A DNA stretch of 64,000 bases from Callaeas wilsoni (lineage: Eukaryota > Chordata > Aves > Passeriformes > Callaeidae): positions 124,001 to 188,000 of the forward strand of contig VWPU01014840.1 of the NCBI GenBank assembly GCA_013398955.1, written 5' to 3'. The notes under the pieces were generated by a model. That model searched no databases, was not told where the DNA came from, and saw nothing but the letters and a program-made list of their open reading frames with translations. This document shows, piece after piece, positions 12,226 through 27,200 of this stretch (positions are counted from its first letter, which is position 1; every line of letters begins with the position of its first letter). A program made the translations under genes and the position numbers.

Positions 12226-15200
12226 GTACATAGATATTTATTATATATTAAAACACAGTTTATACTTTATGTGAAACCATAAGAATGGCAGGTATTAAAG
12301 CTAACTTACAAGATGAAGCACCCAACTCTTACATCCTACGCTTTCAACTCCATATGTAGCCTTGAGGAGTACCTCCTGAGTACCTACTTTTTGTCCATCA
12401 AGTCCTTTTAATTTTTGCTGCCAGTCTGGTGTAGATTCACCCAGCCCTAACCCATGTGGCATGTACTGTCTCTTACTCCAAGGTTTTCCCACTGTGCTCT
12501 GCTCACGGGGCTTGGGCTGCCTGCAGTCAGGACATCCCAGCGTGGCTGCACTAATGTCACAAAGCTGGCTGTGAATCTGGCCACATTTCTGGGCAAACAT
12601 TTATAAAGAAACACAGCAGATCCTGCACATGACTAGCCTATGGTTTGAGTAAGTACATATGTGTGTATGTATGTGAGGGAGCCTTTTGTGGTGCTACACA
12701 GGTAATTGTCCTGCAGTCCTTGGTTGACTTAAGCTTTAAGCTCCCCCACAGAGTGATTCAAGGAGATTCCTAGTTAGTCCAGCTTAGGAAAGGAGCCTAC
12801 AAGAAAGATGGGGAGACTATTTACAAGGGCTTCACACTGACAGAGAGGCGGTTTAGATTAGATATTAGGAAGAAATTTTTCCCTGTGAGGGTGGTGAGAC
12901 CCTGGCACAGGTTGCCTGGAGAAGCTGTGGCTGCCCCATCCCTGGAAGCGTCCAAGGCCAGGTTGGATGGGGCTTGGAGCAACCTGGTCTAGTGGAAGGT
13001 ATCCATGCCCACAGCAGGATGCGTGGATGAGATGAGTTTAAGGTCCCCTCCAACCCAAACCATTCTGTGTTTCTATGATTCTATGAAATGTATTTGACTG
13101 TAGAAAATAGAACCCTTCAGTTAATATACAGATTTCTTAATTCTACTGAGAACTGATAGGATATTTCTGTTTGATAATCTACCAAATGAAACAATGAAGA
13201 CAAATGTTTAAGATTTTGATCCTACTGCATCTCTCATATTATTGTGGCATTTGTATTTTTTATGTCAATGATAGTTTGCATTATTTTTTCTGTTACATGC
13301 ACTTGTTACATTTAATTAGTGGAGCCAACAACTGGTAGTTTGAGAGGCAGCTTCTCGGAGAACTTTGCTCCCTTCTACTCAAATGGATTGTAAAGTGATT
13401 TAACCTTGGTAACTGTAGAAGTGTTTGGTTGATCTTTATTACAGAGAGAATGTGTCTTCCAGGGAAGTCTATCCGTGTTTTCTGACTTTTGCATTTATAC
13501 TGGCATCAAAAGCAGTCTCTTATGCAGAAGAATTGACAGATAGGAAATAAATGCCAATTTAGGAAATACTTGAAGAGTCATAAGAATTATAGACAAAACA
13601 GAGGCAGGAAAAACAGGAAACCAAGTTTATTGAACAATCTGGGAGTGAGTATCTTGATTTAATCATCATTTGATTAATGTGAGTTGAGATTCTGCTGTAA
13701 ATAATTTATTCTTCCAAAGACTTTCATTTTAGAGACTCACTAGGACTTCATAGGAACTGGGAAAAAAGCTCACTAATGATTCATCTGGCTTTTGTGCATA
13801 ACTGAGATGTAGTTAGGAAAATTATACTAGTAAAATAAAAGGCACGTATTCTGTGAGAGGTATGAGCACTTCTTGACGAAACCCTAAGTTGACAAACTCA
13901 GTTCAGTTGCATTTATTTATGACTGCATGCTCCCCCTGGAGCTCAGTTTCACTCTTAAAAAAACTAAGTAAAATGGGCACCTTGGAGCACTTTTTAAAAC
14001 ATCAATATTATATTACTCCGGTTATGATTGCAAACTGGCTTATCCGAGAGGTGCAGAAAAATCACTTTAGAATGCCATTTCAGACACAAAGGTCAGGGCC
14101 AAATTCTACTCCTAACTGCTGCTGTAACTGGAGCCAGAATGAGCACTAAGGGAGCATGATTCTTTTTGCAGGCACATGAGGGTAGTGACGCTGATGTTCT
14201 ACATTTATTCCTGCTGCACAAAGACAAGAACAGACCCGGGTTCATTGCCCTTGCTGAGGTCTAGGCAGGTGAGAATAGAGGACTGAGAAACAGGATGCCT
14301 CATTGGTCACAGATTTTCAAAAGAACTTGGCTCCTGCTCAGACCCCTGCACGCAGTGGGAGGTGCTGGTGGCCACACGTCAGCATTCCTGTGGCTGTTTA
14401 AACCCCAGCTGAGGTCCCCTGACCATCTAGTGCAGTGCAGTGCAGACCATCTGACTTGAGTGCTCTAGAAAATGGGCAGGTAGAAAGCCATATCCCTTGA
14501 TGTCAGGGGGAGTTGTTTGCCCTGAGTATTTCAGCTTCAGTTTGCAAGGTTAGCAGGTGAGTATAAGGGGAAAACACAATCTGAAGTGAGCAGGTTTAAT
14601 AAAGTTGCTGAAATAAAAGGGATTTTTTGCAGTTACGGTGCAAAGACTGTGCAACCCAGAAGAGATTGGATTTGGATACTTTCCCCAGTATGCTTTACAA
14701 GAACTTCCGTGCTGGTTTTGAATCATCTGTTTGGAATAGTAATAACTGAGTGGTGTCTCAGATTCAGTCCCTCCCTCAAAGGAAGCCCACTGTTAGAGTG
14801 CCTTGTTTGTGTGAGGAACCAACTGCCTAATTGAGTTAGAATTGCATCCCCTTGGCCGTTTCCCAGCCATTTAAAATACATCCATAGTAATCATAGAATC
14901 ATGGAATGGTTTGCGTTAGAAGGGACCTTAGAGATCATCCAGTTCCACCCCCTGTCATGGGCAAGGACACCTTCCACTAGACCAAGTTGCTCCAAGCCCC
15001 ATCCAACCTGGCCTTGGATGCTTCCAGGGATGGGGCAGCCACAGCTTCTCTGGGCAACCTGTGCCAGGGCCTCACCAACCTCACAGGGAAAATGTCTTCC
15101 ACAGTAAAGAAAGAATTGGTTTCCAGCCCTGTCTTTCTCATATCTGCTGTGCATCCCAGAAATAAGGTGACAGTTCTGGGTTCCAGCATATTTGTAGTAT

Positions 15201-18200
15201 TCTTCTCCCAAAGTTGCTTGTGGTTCCTGTGGGACTTGCCAGCTGTCTGAGTGTCACTAGCTGAGTGTGGTGTGATTCAAACTACAGACATACTTACTTT
15301 TTTGTCCTACACAAGGTGAGCCAGACCCTGTATGAAGTTCACAAGTTCCGAAGATCTGTCTGGTTGCTCTTACTCCAGTGCATTTAAGCTGAAACAAGGC
15401 TCTGGGCCCAATGTCTGCAGTCTCATGCTGTGGTTTCTTGCCCCACACATGAGTTTATCTCATTGCGTTATCTCTTTGGACAATGTCATTGTTTATCTCT
15501 GTGTCTTTGTGACTCAGTAAATACCAGTGTAGAATTTTAATGAGTAATATCTCTGGCTGTCATCACAGTGGGTCTTCTCCCATTCATTAATTTTCTTGTG
15601 GTGTGGTTAAACTCACGGCAGCTGGAAAGAGCTGCCATTTAATTTTGGAACTACCTGTCCAATAAGTCTTCTTCCTTTTTAAGTGAAGAGTTCCCCCTGC
15701 ACAGTGCTCTTAGCAAGGGAACTTAATTCCCGTGCCAGAAGCAGTCTATCTCTATATGGTATTCGTATGCCTTTAACAATGTAGCCTTTCTGGAATTACA
15801 TCAGGAATAACATTATTTATTAGTGTTGCAAGAATGCAGACTGAAGAATCTAAGGCTGGAAGATCCAGCTTTTTTAATTTTGATATTTTGCCGAAGACCA
15901 TTTACTGTACACATGAATAGCACTAACATAGCTTGAAGGAAGTAGAATGAGAGAGATAGAGGGTAATAAAAGTAGATTGACAAGAAGGACATTGTTTTCA
16001 GAACAAATTTAAATTTTAATGCTTCTATGAAAAGAAGTGAAATAAAAAATAAGTGATTATGAAATCTGTGCTGGTTTAGGAGTGCATCCTCTAGATAGGA
16101 GAATAATAAATGTGAAAAGATTGTGGATGTAAGTGGGCATGGAGATTTTAATTTGGAAATTATCTCCATGAAAATCAGCCACATTGGTTAAATTTTAATA
16201 GAAAGTAAAAGTGAGGATATAAAACATGATTTCTTAACTTGATTTATAATCAAATCATCTAGTAATGAAATAACTTTTAGATCAACATCTGAAGCAACAA
16301 ATAAGGATTTTTAAAATGTCTTGGTGATTTTTGTTCACTAGTTAGTCATGAATAAAACTCATCCTTCAGAGATGCATGATTTTACCTGAAATATCCTGGA
16401 TGAATATCAGTTATGAGGCCTCATGCTCCTAAAGATGCAACATTTAATGTTATACAATATCTGCCATATTGTGAGCACTTTTTTATTTTCAGTAAAATTC
16501 TATTGCACTCTTTTAACTGAAAGTCAGAATAAGGTAGATAAAGAAGAAGTAGCCTTTGGCTTTTTAAAGTATTACTCCTAATTAAGTAAAACCCAAATTC
16601 ATAGAAAGGTACTACTCTACTTTCTCTGTTTTTTAGAGACCAATATTGTAATGTCCAGAGGCTGCTAATGGTACACCTGGAAGGTTTTACACCAAGAGAC
16701 AAATCTAAATGTCCTGTTAGCCAGGAGAGACGGCTCCTTTGCCTTGCTGGGGAGTGGAAAGTGAGCATGTATTAGCTGAGGCTGTAAGCCAGGGAGACAC
16801 ACATGACTTAGGAAAGACAGGGAGAGACACTGCTCATCTCAAACTCCCTGGAGCTGGTTGTGGTGGGCTCTGGCAAACGGCAGCACCTGGGCTGGTGTGC
16901 AGAGGGAAAAGGAAGACCAGCACTGTGCAGGTATTTCTAGCATTTTTCTCTGCCATCTCTCAAGGACTTCTGCCTCTCTTACTGCCACACTAGTGTTTAG
17001 AGTGTCAAGCAATATTTGCTACCAGTGCAACTTGGCTGTAGGATTTTGGGCAATGAAGTGTGATTTTATTGTTGTTGTTCTCAGAATGAACAAATGGTAT
17101 TTTAATCTAGTATTCAATTGATGTTTAATTCCTTATTACAGTTGGGGTGGACCACATGACTTATGAATACAGCTGTGGGAAACATTTTAAGAAGCTTTCT
17201 TGTTTTGTTTGAAATTGCCTGTTTGTCAGAGATTTCAAAGAGTTGGCTTGTGTTTGAAAAAACAAAGCCATACCAGGAATCAAACAGATCTACTGAAAGA
17301 CTGCTGTTGTTTGTTTATTTGTTTGCTTGTCTAATATATCTAGCTCCTCAAGAAAATCTGGAGGGCTAAAGAGGCTGGAAAGTGTCAGCTCCCACATTCT
17401 TGGTCTTGGAGTTCAGGTTTTAGAGGCTTCCAAAGCCCTGAAAGTCAGACCACCCCAGAGCTGGGCAGGGAATGGAAGTTCTGCTTCAGAGGGAATTTCA
17501 GCAACACAAAAGCTACATATTCTTCCAAACTGGAACTAAATCAGATATCAAAAACTTCAAATATCCTGCCAAAGAAAGTTACTGTCCTGGGCTTAACTTC
17601 TTGCTATGACTTTAGAGTCTATTTTTGAATAATTTGTTAATGAATTTATCCTGGTTTTTGTTCCTATGCATTGAAATTTCATGGCAGTTTTTGTCCAAGT
17701 GAGAGTCACACCATTACTAATCATGGAACTGTAGAATTCTAGAGTGGTTTGGGTTGGAAGTGACCCAATGCACAATCTAATAAATAGTAATTGGAATCTT
17801 CAGGAATGTATCCTGACAACTGGCCTCACCCACATGCACAGATAATGTGAGCCCAGTACCCACATGTTCCCTGCTTTTAGTTGCCTGGCCTTAGAGCTAA
17901 GGGAGTCTCTCAGAGCGCCTGGGAGCTGAAAGGTCATCCTATGGTCCTGGAGAGCAGGAACGCTCCTCCAGAGGGGATGCATGGTAAGCCACTTAGGTGA
18001 TGGTAGGAGAAGCCTGTAGTTCAGTAGTTCCACTAACACTCTTCCTGATATTACCAAAATTTCCAACAGTGGAATAGAGGATTTTTCGTAGTACGGGGTA
18101 TTTTTTCTCTGTTTCCCAGTGTCTATAGCAGAAGGTAGTTGTGGAAGAGTTTTACCCACAAAACTACCCAGCAAAGCAGAGTTGCACATAAAAGCAGAGT

Positions 18201-21200
18201 GGAGAGATGAGACAGGTATTCACTGGGCTTTGTATTCAGGTGACAGTAGCAACCAGACTGGAGGCGTTTAAAGCCTCCTCGTGCAGATTTTTTTTTCCCT
18301 GTAGGTACAAGTTTCCAATTTTTTTCACAGACACTAAGAGATAATAAAATGATTTAATGAGCAATGTAACAAAACTAAGTTCCCTGCACAATTTTATCCT
18401 GTCTCCTCTCTGCAACTCCCTGTCCTGTAATACTCTTCTTTCCCTTGTCTTTCTTTTCCCCTTGCTTGCAATACACTCTGCTGTTTCTCACTGTGACTTC
18501 CCTTGGTATCTTCATTTCTCTCCATTATCTCCAGGTGTCCCACAGAACAGTGCTCTGATCTTCCTTCCACATGCCATACCTGTTGGTTTGGGGCAACAGG
18601 TGTGAGGGTAGACTGGGATTGCAGGCTCTCACAAGATCCAGGGCCTGACTTCTCCCTTCCATCAGTCTCCTCAGCCACCAGCTGTCACAAAACATGCCAG
18701 AATGCAGCCCTGACGACATTGAGCCCTGAGGCAGGTGTGGCATTTGCTTAAAAAAGTTTTTAGGACAGACTACAAGGTAGATCAGCAATGAAACTGTATT
18801 AAACGTGTCACCTGTGTTAAACATGTCACACAGACCTTCTGCCTACTCCCAGAGAATATCTTTAAGTTGTAACAGTGTTCCCACAGAAAACCCTTTGCAC
18901 AGAACTAGTACTAATTGTCAAATCTTGCATCATCTGTTCTTGACCCATATCTGACCCTGTTCTCCCCTTTCTTCCATGCTGTGGGCAGCATGACCCAGGT
19001 GCAGTGCTGCCGCAGCCAGCTGGAGAAGCAGTCCTGCTCCGACGGGGTTGAATTTGCCAACGTGCGTGAGGAGTGTGACTCAGATATTGCCAAAAATTCC
19101 ACCTGTGAAGCCGAATACTTCAAGGTGAGACATCAGAGCTACTCCTGTTTGTCTCTAAGGAATGGAATTGAGGTTATTTGGGTTAACCCTCAAGGTCATT
19201 AAACTTGGTTTGCTGCACATTAACAGTTTTTTCCTGCCTGCACCTCATGTCTCTATTAAGGCTGTTCACTTTGTCCTTTTCTTTGAGAAATGGAGCCCTG
19301 TTCAGCAAAGCAGACTGTCACATTGAATTTTAGCAGAGGCAGAGGAGAGAATGCAAAAGGGTGATTATCTTGAATGAGTAATTGACCAGGGAACTACTTT
19401 TGCATGAAGAGAAGACATCAGTGCTGTAGTGAGGGATGGGTGAAAAACTCAGACACATTTCAGACTTCAGCTTTCATTAAAGCATCATGGCCTAAGGTCA
19501 GACTCAATGATTTTCAGTATTGGTGGTCCAAAGGGGTAGGACTGAAGTTAATCCTCTCAGAGTACTTATAATTCCAGGCTGTGTAAGTGTTCTAAGTTAA
19601 CATGACTTTGTTTTACAACTGGATGGAGAGATCTGTAAGCCCGTGATACCAGCATTTGATATCAGAATAAAAATGCCTGTTGTTGGCATCTGCAATTAAT
19701 CTGTGCCCTGCCCTCCACCTTTATCACTGTCTTTGTCTCTCACTGCCTGGAAGGGAGCATAGTCATACCTTTCTTCAGAGTACTTTTGGAAGAAAGTTCG
19801 ACCAGTAAGATCATGATCTTGACCATGACCCAGTCATGAACAGCTTTGGTCTTGTTATGGATTTCTTTTCATGGTGATGAAAACAGATGAGAGTGATTTT
19901 AGTTCTTCCCACTGTTCCAAGATGCTGAATGGTTCATTCAGTTTAGAAAAAAATCTACTATACAGAAGATGGCAGGCAATGTCTGACTGACAAGTTTCAT
20001 ATTCTTCAAAATGCTGGCTTGATCTTCTCCTGTCAGTGGGATGCCACTGATTCCAGGGCTGGGAAGTAATCCAGGATCTCACTGGGAGTAGAAGAAAGGT
20101 AACGCATGCTGATGGGGCTGATGTTGTTGGGTTCTCCTGAGTCTGTCCACACATGCGGTATTATCTTGTCCCATGGTGGACTGTGTCTCCCAGAGGGGCC
20201 ATGCATCACTTGTTGATGATGTCCAAGGAATGCCCTGCTCTTGGCACAGGGATTCCTGTGGGCAGCCTTTACTGCTGGGAAGCATGTGCCCCTCAATCTG
20301 AACGTGGCACAAAATAATATTTCACCCTCTGTGTCAATACTTTGAAGGGCTCTGAGCAGATGAACAAGGACTCGTGGTGAGGACTCTGCAGATCCAAGTG
20401 CTTGTTACCAAACACAGGATTTTAGAAGCAGTACTATTTTAACAACATGCCATGGGACAACTCTAAACCAGAATGCAGCTGTTCAAGGAAACCCACTTAC
20501 CCACCAATTGCCTGATGTCTGCCTATGTAGGCTTGTCAGCATGAGAAAGAAGACTTAATGATGTTTTTGTAAATGGCCAGACTTCTTTAAAGATGGCAGA
20601 TTTTGATGGTGACAGCTTTATTATTAAACAAAGTGGGCTCAGCCCTGATCTCTGGCCGTGAGAAGTAATGGCTCAGTACTGCTGTCACATAGCTGCTGTC
20701 CTTCCCCTGCAACACACGGTGCAGGAGGGCTGTGCTGGCCTTAGAATACGCTTCAGCCTTGTCTGATGGAGTGTTAGTTGCCATTAGAGCTTGCTGATAT
20801 TTAAACATTACAGGTGATTGTGGGGTAATGCCCTGAGCCCACATTCTGTCCCTGTTTAATTTACTGGTATAAACATAGTCCAGCTTAGTCTTTGTGAGTC
20901 ACATTCTGCCCTTCCACTCCCCAACAGGAATATCCTGCACTGAACAACTTCACTGAGGTAGGAGTATCTTTGAGGGTAATCTCTGATCCATGGTGGACAT
21001 AGGTGACTTATGATCTAATATCAGTGAACAATTAATGATTTCTTCTTTTGACTACATTTTGAATCTGATTACCTTGAGACGTACAATGTCTGGAAGTTGT
21101 GCCTTGCTGTGCAAAAGAAACTTGAATCTCATTTTGCCTAAGTCGGTCCATTTTTTTTTAGCTTAGATCATGTAGAAAATCTTTTGGATCTTCTTTGTCT

Positions 21201-24200
21201 CCTTCAAGGAAGCAGAAAGAACGATTTAGTATTTCAATTAGTAGGATTAATTGCAGCACTTTGCAGCAAATGAGGCAGTTAATCTTTCCTTTGAATCCAA
21301 AATTTGGGATTGGAAAGAAGATAAAAAGACCATATTTTGGAAACATTTGCCTCAGCTTTTACACATAAAGGCAATAGGCATAGGAGATGATGGGCAGAGT
21401 TTTCTCCTCTGGTTGTTTGGAAGCATAGTTCTTCTAGCCTTGGAAAACAAAAAAAGATGCAAAATGAATCATTAATCTTTAAAATCTTCATCAAAAGAAA
21501 GCAATCAATTTCCAGACGTGATGCTGGTACAGGAGATGTAGAAATTATTTTCTTGAAGTTTGTACCACAACAGCCCTGCAGAAAGGAATGCAGCTTCTAG
21601 AAGTTTGACCACCTTTAAGGTGCTTGGACATTTCCCCCAGAATTTGTCTTAGGTAGTTTTCGAAGGTTGAGATATATCCTTATCTCAAAAGTTTTGTCAT
21701 GAATACTTCGACTGTGCGTAATAGATGAGCACAAAAGTTTTATTGCTTTGGACTGTTGAAAATATTTTAAATTTTCGTTTAGCTCTTTAAAAGTTCTGGA
21801 AAATTCCTCTGAGTTATTAGTGGGTTTTTGGTTAGCATCTAATGGATTTCAGCAAGGGAGAGACCTCTTGTGGACAGTGTTAGTACAGGATTCACACCAA
21901 AACTGGCGACTTAAATCTGAACATAAATAATAAGAACTATTGTAAAACTATTGTAAACTTGACATAATCAAGTGACCTTATTCATTTAAGGAATTTCAGG
22001 TGCTTCCTAATCACACCAAAAATAAATCTTCACATTTCTCACATTTAACTTTACTCCTTTATTCCTTTCTGTGAGAAGGCAGTCAAGGGATCATAGGAGT
22101 TCAAGTAGGACACAGCTGTTTACTGTCTATCCAAACGTGAGGAGAAAGGCATGGCTTTGAAGCTTCATGGGATTTTTCTAATACTGGGGGAAAAGAGTTT
22201 GATATTATTATTGAGGTGTCTTAAGAAGCAGAGGCTTACAGGCAGTGAATAATATAACAAGGTATAATAACAACTTGATTGTTAGGTTGTACCATCCATG
22301 AAGGCAGTGATGGTTCTAGCAAATAAATAAGTGGTCATCACAACTAGCTTCCAGGCAACTGGCAGCCTTTGGAAAATGGCTGCAAACACCTCAAGAACTG
22401 AACTTACATGAAGGTTAGACTGCATTCCTGATTAAAGGATCAAGGGCTTTCAGAACAGGCCAACAGCCCAGAAAATCAGTATGAAAAAGGAAACATTGCA
22501 ATTAATTATACCAGGATTGTGCTAGTGGTAGTTCCATGATGCTTTGTGTCTAGGAATTCCAGAGTGCGCCATGAACGTGAGTTAAAATCTCCTTATCACT
22601 GCGACGCTGTCCCCTTTCTACAGTGGGAGAACTGAAAGAAAAGGTGACTTTCCAAGTTCACAGGTGAAATATGAGGAGCTGTGTCCAGGTCTACAGAGTC
22701 CTGAGTGTGCTCTTCATCAGCTTCTCCATCTTCTTTTGCACATCACTCATGAAATGTTGGCTTTTGGGACTGCCAGTGTAGAAGCTGTGAGGGTCAGTAG
22801 GAAAACTCAGTTATGATAAACACCAGTTGTCTTTGTTTGACACTGGACAAATGCCAGGCACCCATGAAAGCTGCTCACTCACCCTCCACTGCCACAACTA
22901 GGCAGAGGAGAGAAAATTTAATGAAGGGTTCATGAGTTGAGATAAGGACCGGGAGAAAACACTCCAAGGGCAAAACAGACTGGGCTTAGAGGTACAAAGT
23001 GAGTTTATTACTAACAAAATCAGAGGAGGATAATGAGAAGTAAAATAAGCCCTTAAAACCACCTTTTTTCCCCCCAACCCATCCTTCCTTCCCACTGACA
23101 GCACAGAGAGACAGGGCATGGGGTCAGTTCGTCCCCCAAAGATTTCTTCCGCTGTGCAGGGAGAGAAGTTGTTACCCTGTGAGACCATGGGGTCCCTCCC
23201 ATGGGAGACAGTTCTGTGTGAACTTCTCCAGTGTGGTTCCAATCTCACAAGCAGCAATCCTCTCAAAACCACTGCAATGTGAGTCCCTCCCATGGGCAAA
23301 CAGTCCTCCCAAAACTGCTGCGGTGTGGGTCACTTCCATGGGGCGCAGTCCTCCAAGGACAGGCTGCTCCAGCCCAGAATCAGGGGCCCTCTCTCTCCAC
23401 TGGCTCTCCCAGTGAATCACAGCCTCCTCCAGGCACCCACCTGCTCCAGCATAGGCACCTCCCCCACAGGCTGCAGGTGGATCTCTGCATCCCCTGTGGA
23501 TCCCCATGGGCTGCAGGGGCACAGCTGCTTCACCATGGTCACAACGGCCTACAGAGGAATCTCGGCTCCAGCACCTGGAGCACCTCCTGCCCCTCCTTCT
23601 CCACTGACCTTGGTGTCTCCATGTTGTTTTCCTCATATGTTTTCACTTCCTCCTCTTCTCTGGCTGGAATTAAAACTGCCCCACTAGCTTTGTTTTGATT
23701 TCTTCTTAAATATATTATCACAGAAGTGTTACCACCCTCTCTAATTGGCCCAGCCTTGGCCAGCAGCATGTCTGCCGGACATGGTGGAAGCTTCCAGCAG
23801 CTTCTCACAGGAGCCACCTCTGTGGCCTCCCTGCTACCAAAGACTAGGCCATGCAAAACCAACATACCCATTAAGAAAACACATGACACTTTCCATCTCT
23901 GGATCATTTTGGCTGTGGTATAGAAACATAAATTCTTCTCATTATCAAGATGTTAAATCAAGATGCATCGTGCACCGTTAGAATAAATATAGGTTGGAAC
24001 AAATGGTTCAGGGCATACAATTATGTTAGTTGAAGATACAGTGTCTTACAGACATTGCAAGATTTAGCAAGTTCTGTACTTGAAGTTTCACATCAGCTGG
24101 AGACAGAGGTTTTTCAAGTGGTGGCTCAACCTGAAAGAAATAAAGAACATAAGGCTATTCAACACTTTAAAAAGGGCAAGATTAATGATCACTCTTTTAA

Positions 24201-27200
24201 AAAAATCTAGAGAAACACTGTAAATCTCAATTTGAACATTGTGTGACAAGATAAAGAAGTAGACTGAGTCTTCTAGCAGAAGCCGGTGAGGATACCAGAA
24301 TTATATAACGTCAAAATTTGTCAAGGCATCAGCCTATTCAATAACTTAAATAAGATTTGGTTATCAGAAATATGCAGGTTTAAATCAAGTAATGGATCTT
24401 TAGCTCACTTTCCTCTTTTGTCTTCTAATTTATGGTTGTGAAAATTGAAAATTAACAAAATTGTCATCAGATTTAAGAACTTTGAGAAGGATGCCTCAGG
24501 GAATTGCTTGATATGTTAGAATAAATATTGAGAAATGTTGCAATCATCAAGGGTTTATTTCTAAAGTAATCCAAAAAAGCCAGAAAAGATGGCATTATCC
24601 CAGACATAATAGGATGAAACAGGAGCATCTGCCACTGGATGGAAGTAGTTGGAGAAACTAGTAAAAAAGTGGGTAGTATGAACCATCTCACCAAGCAAGA
24701 GTAAATAAGGGAAAACATGTATCCTAGAGATTGGGAGGGCATGGAAACAACATCCCAGGAAATGAGGCCAGGAGAGATGAGTTCCAGCCCTACAGCAGTC
24801 TGCAGCATGGAAAAGTTTCTGTTGTGTATTTAATGACATCATACAAAATGGAATACTTACACACTTCAGGATGCTGTTATTATCTCACCTTCACGCTGCT
24901 CTAAGTTTTAAAAGTGCCTTTCCGTTCAGTACAGGGAGAGAAACATGATGTTCCTTACAAGGGAAAACTTAGAATATAGGCAGGGATAGACATCTCAAAG
25001 TATTGAATAGCATTTCATAGTTGTCTTCTTTTCAGCAGGTGTAGTGCTTAAATCACGAAACTATAGAAATTTAGTAGAAAGTTTAGTTATTTTATATTCC
25101 ATCAGTTCTGTTTAATTGGTGCAGGCAACTTTCTTCAAGCAAAATAGAATCTGGAAAACTAACAAAACCAATAAAAAAAGCTTAAATCTGCTTTCATGTG
25201 ACAGTAGCAATTGGCGGACACCAGTTCCAGAGAACCAAACACTTTTGCTACTTTCTGACAGCAAGGAAGAAAACAGAATAAATCAGCAGCATCTTCTCAA
25301 TTTAAAATAAAGGAAGCCTCCACGGGATTAACTTGTCATGTGCTTGCTTCTGTGCTGTATTCCAGGGCCGCAGTTCAGCAGGTTTTGAAGAGGCAGATGA
25401 TGTGTTACTCCACTCCTGGAAGCCATGTCAGGATAGTGGTGCTTTTAAATAATGTTTGACTATGCTTTTCAGGGCAAAACAGCTCCTCCTTATGACCTAT
25501 TAACACAAACCTCGGATGAGTCGTGTTTGCTTGTTCAAGGAGGAAGTTGATGAAACAGTTCCAATCAAACTGAGCCCTGCACTTCATTGATTGTATCCCA
25601 TTTTAAATAAACTGGACACAAATGGGAAGCAGGGGTGTGAAGAATTCCCACTTTTGGATGGTGTTTGAATCCAGGCTGTGAAGGCAGGGAGTAATGAAAT
25701 CCCATATATATGTGGGGAGTGTTCTGGTCCTCCACATCAGCTTGCACACACCTTCACACATAAACAGTGTTTTTGAGAACTGGACCCAGGTTCTGTGCTT
25801 GGCCAGATGCAGAGCTCACTGAACTCCACAGAAGGTTAAGAAATTCGAGCCCAAGTATACCAGGAGTTCTTTAAGAGTTTGCAGAAAATTTTCCATCAGT
25901 GCCAAGGTGACGTAACTACTGAAATTATTGACAAAGCTCACATTGCTTTGACTTTGTTAACATTTTCATTTTCTTTTTAACAGACATGTTGTTACTGTTG
26001 TTTGCTGGGAAAGGCTGCCCAAGTTCAAGGACAGAGTTGCGAACCCAACCTGAAGATAGGATATCAGTGTGGAATTGTCTTCAGAACTTGCTGTGGGAAA
26101 GGTCAAGAAGGCATTGATCTGTCCATCAGTGATTATGCTCCTAAAAAAGAGCCAGGTATTTTACTGCAGACTTAAAAGTGAGGCACAAAATGATGCAGGG
26201 TACAAGGAGTGTTTGCACTTTCAATTATTTCAGTTGGAATTCCTCTAATTTGACATCTCATCTGAGTAATTTAATGATGCACGTTTTGGAGCTCATTTTT
26301 TTGGCTAGTGATAGCTGAAAGGCTGTTGTCGAAAATGAGAGGCAGAAAGAGATCACTTAGTTTCTGGTGTCAGAACTTAAATGTATGAGAGTTTATTTTG
26401 GCAACTGATGATCTTATCTTGGAAGCTGAATATAAGCTATTAATTTTAATGGCATTTTGCCCACTGATAAATGCTTAATTAAAATGAAAATCAACAAACA
26501 ATTCTTTGAATTGTGTTGAAAAGCTAGAGGGCCTTTTCCAGCTCAGCAGAATTCAAATGTTGCCGTTATGTGAGAGGCAAATGCCCACAAATCAGAGGTA
26601 TTTGAAATGCCTGGAGTGTCTGGGACAACTGAAGATCTCCAGGAAGTGTGGAACCTGTTTCTTTTGATATTACCAAAAAAGAGGGGTACCTAGATGGCAG
26701 CAGCTCCTGACACCCTTCTCCATACCTAGTCCACGGAGCTGAAGAGGATGAATGTGCACAGACTGACCCTTATAGACCTTCATTTGTTCAATTTTTTCCC
26801 CCCTTTTTCACTTAGCAGACAGACCTGAAACTGTAGACAATTCATGCTGTGTGGTGTTGCCTCCCTCATGGGCCACCAAGCACTGAAAACATGACATCTG
26901 GCTGGCAAATCACGAGCAATGGATTTTGGGGGACACCATCCTAATTAATCATTTAAGCACAAGACCCATCACAAAAGCTTGCACTGGTCTGCTTGAGCCA
27001 GCATGTTATCAGACTTGTTCCAGGTCTTTCAAGCCTGGCTTGTCTCAGTGTCCCTCTTACCAGGGAACATCTGGAAATGCCCTTTCAGGCAGTTTCTCTG
27101 TGTGTGCTGTTGTCTCAGGAGGGGAATTGCCCCTATCCATTAGCACTGGCTGAGGTGACTGGACTAGTAGATCCATCATGCTCAGACATCTCTGCTAATA

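Larger units (their letters stand above)
12226..18988 (+). other. FBLN1 intron 2
   Basis: This 6.8 kb intron runs from donor gtacat to acceptor ctgtgggcag. It contains a + strand CR1 (12785-13087), a - strand CR1 (14889-15110) and a short reversed CR1 scrap (17722-17775). The rest is AT-rich unique sequence without credible coding content. Confidence 0.9.
19125..25983 (+). other. FBLN1 intron 3
   Basis: This 6.9 kb intron runs from donor gtgaga to acceptor tttttaacag. It contains a reversed LTR-type element (22830-23864) and a stretch on the - strand around 19850-20930 that may be a decayed retrocopy. The remaining sequence is AT-rich with no other recognised feature. Confidence 0.9.
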
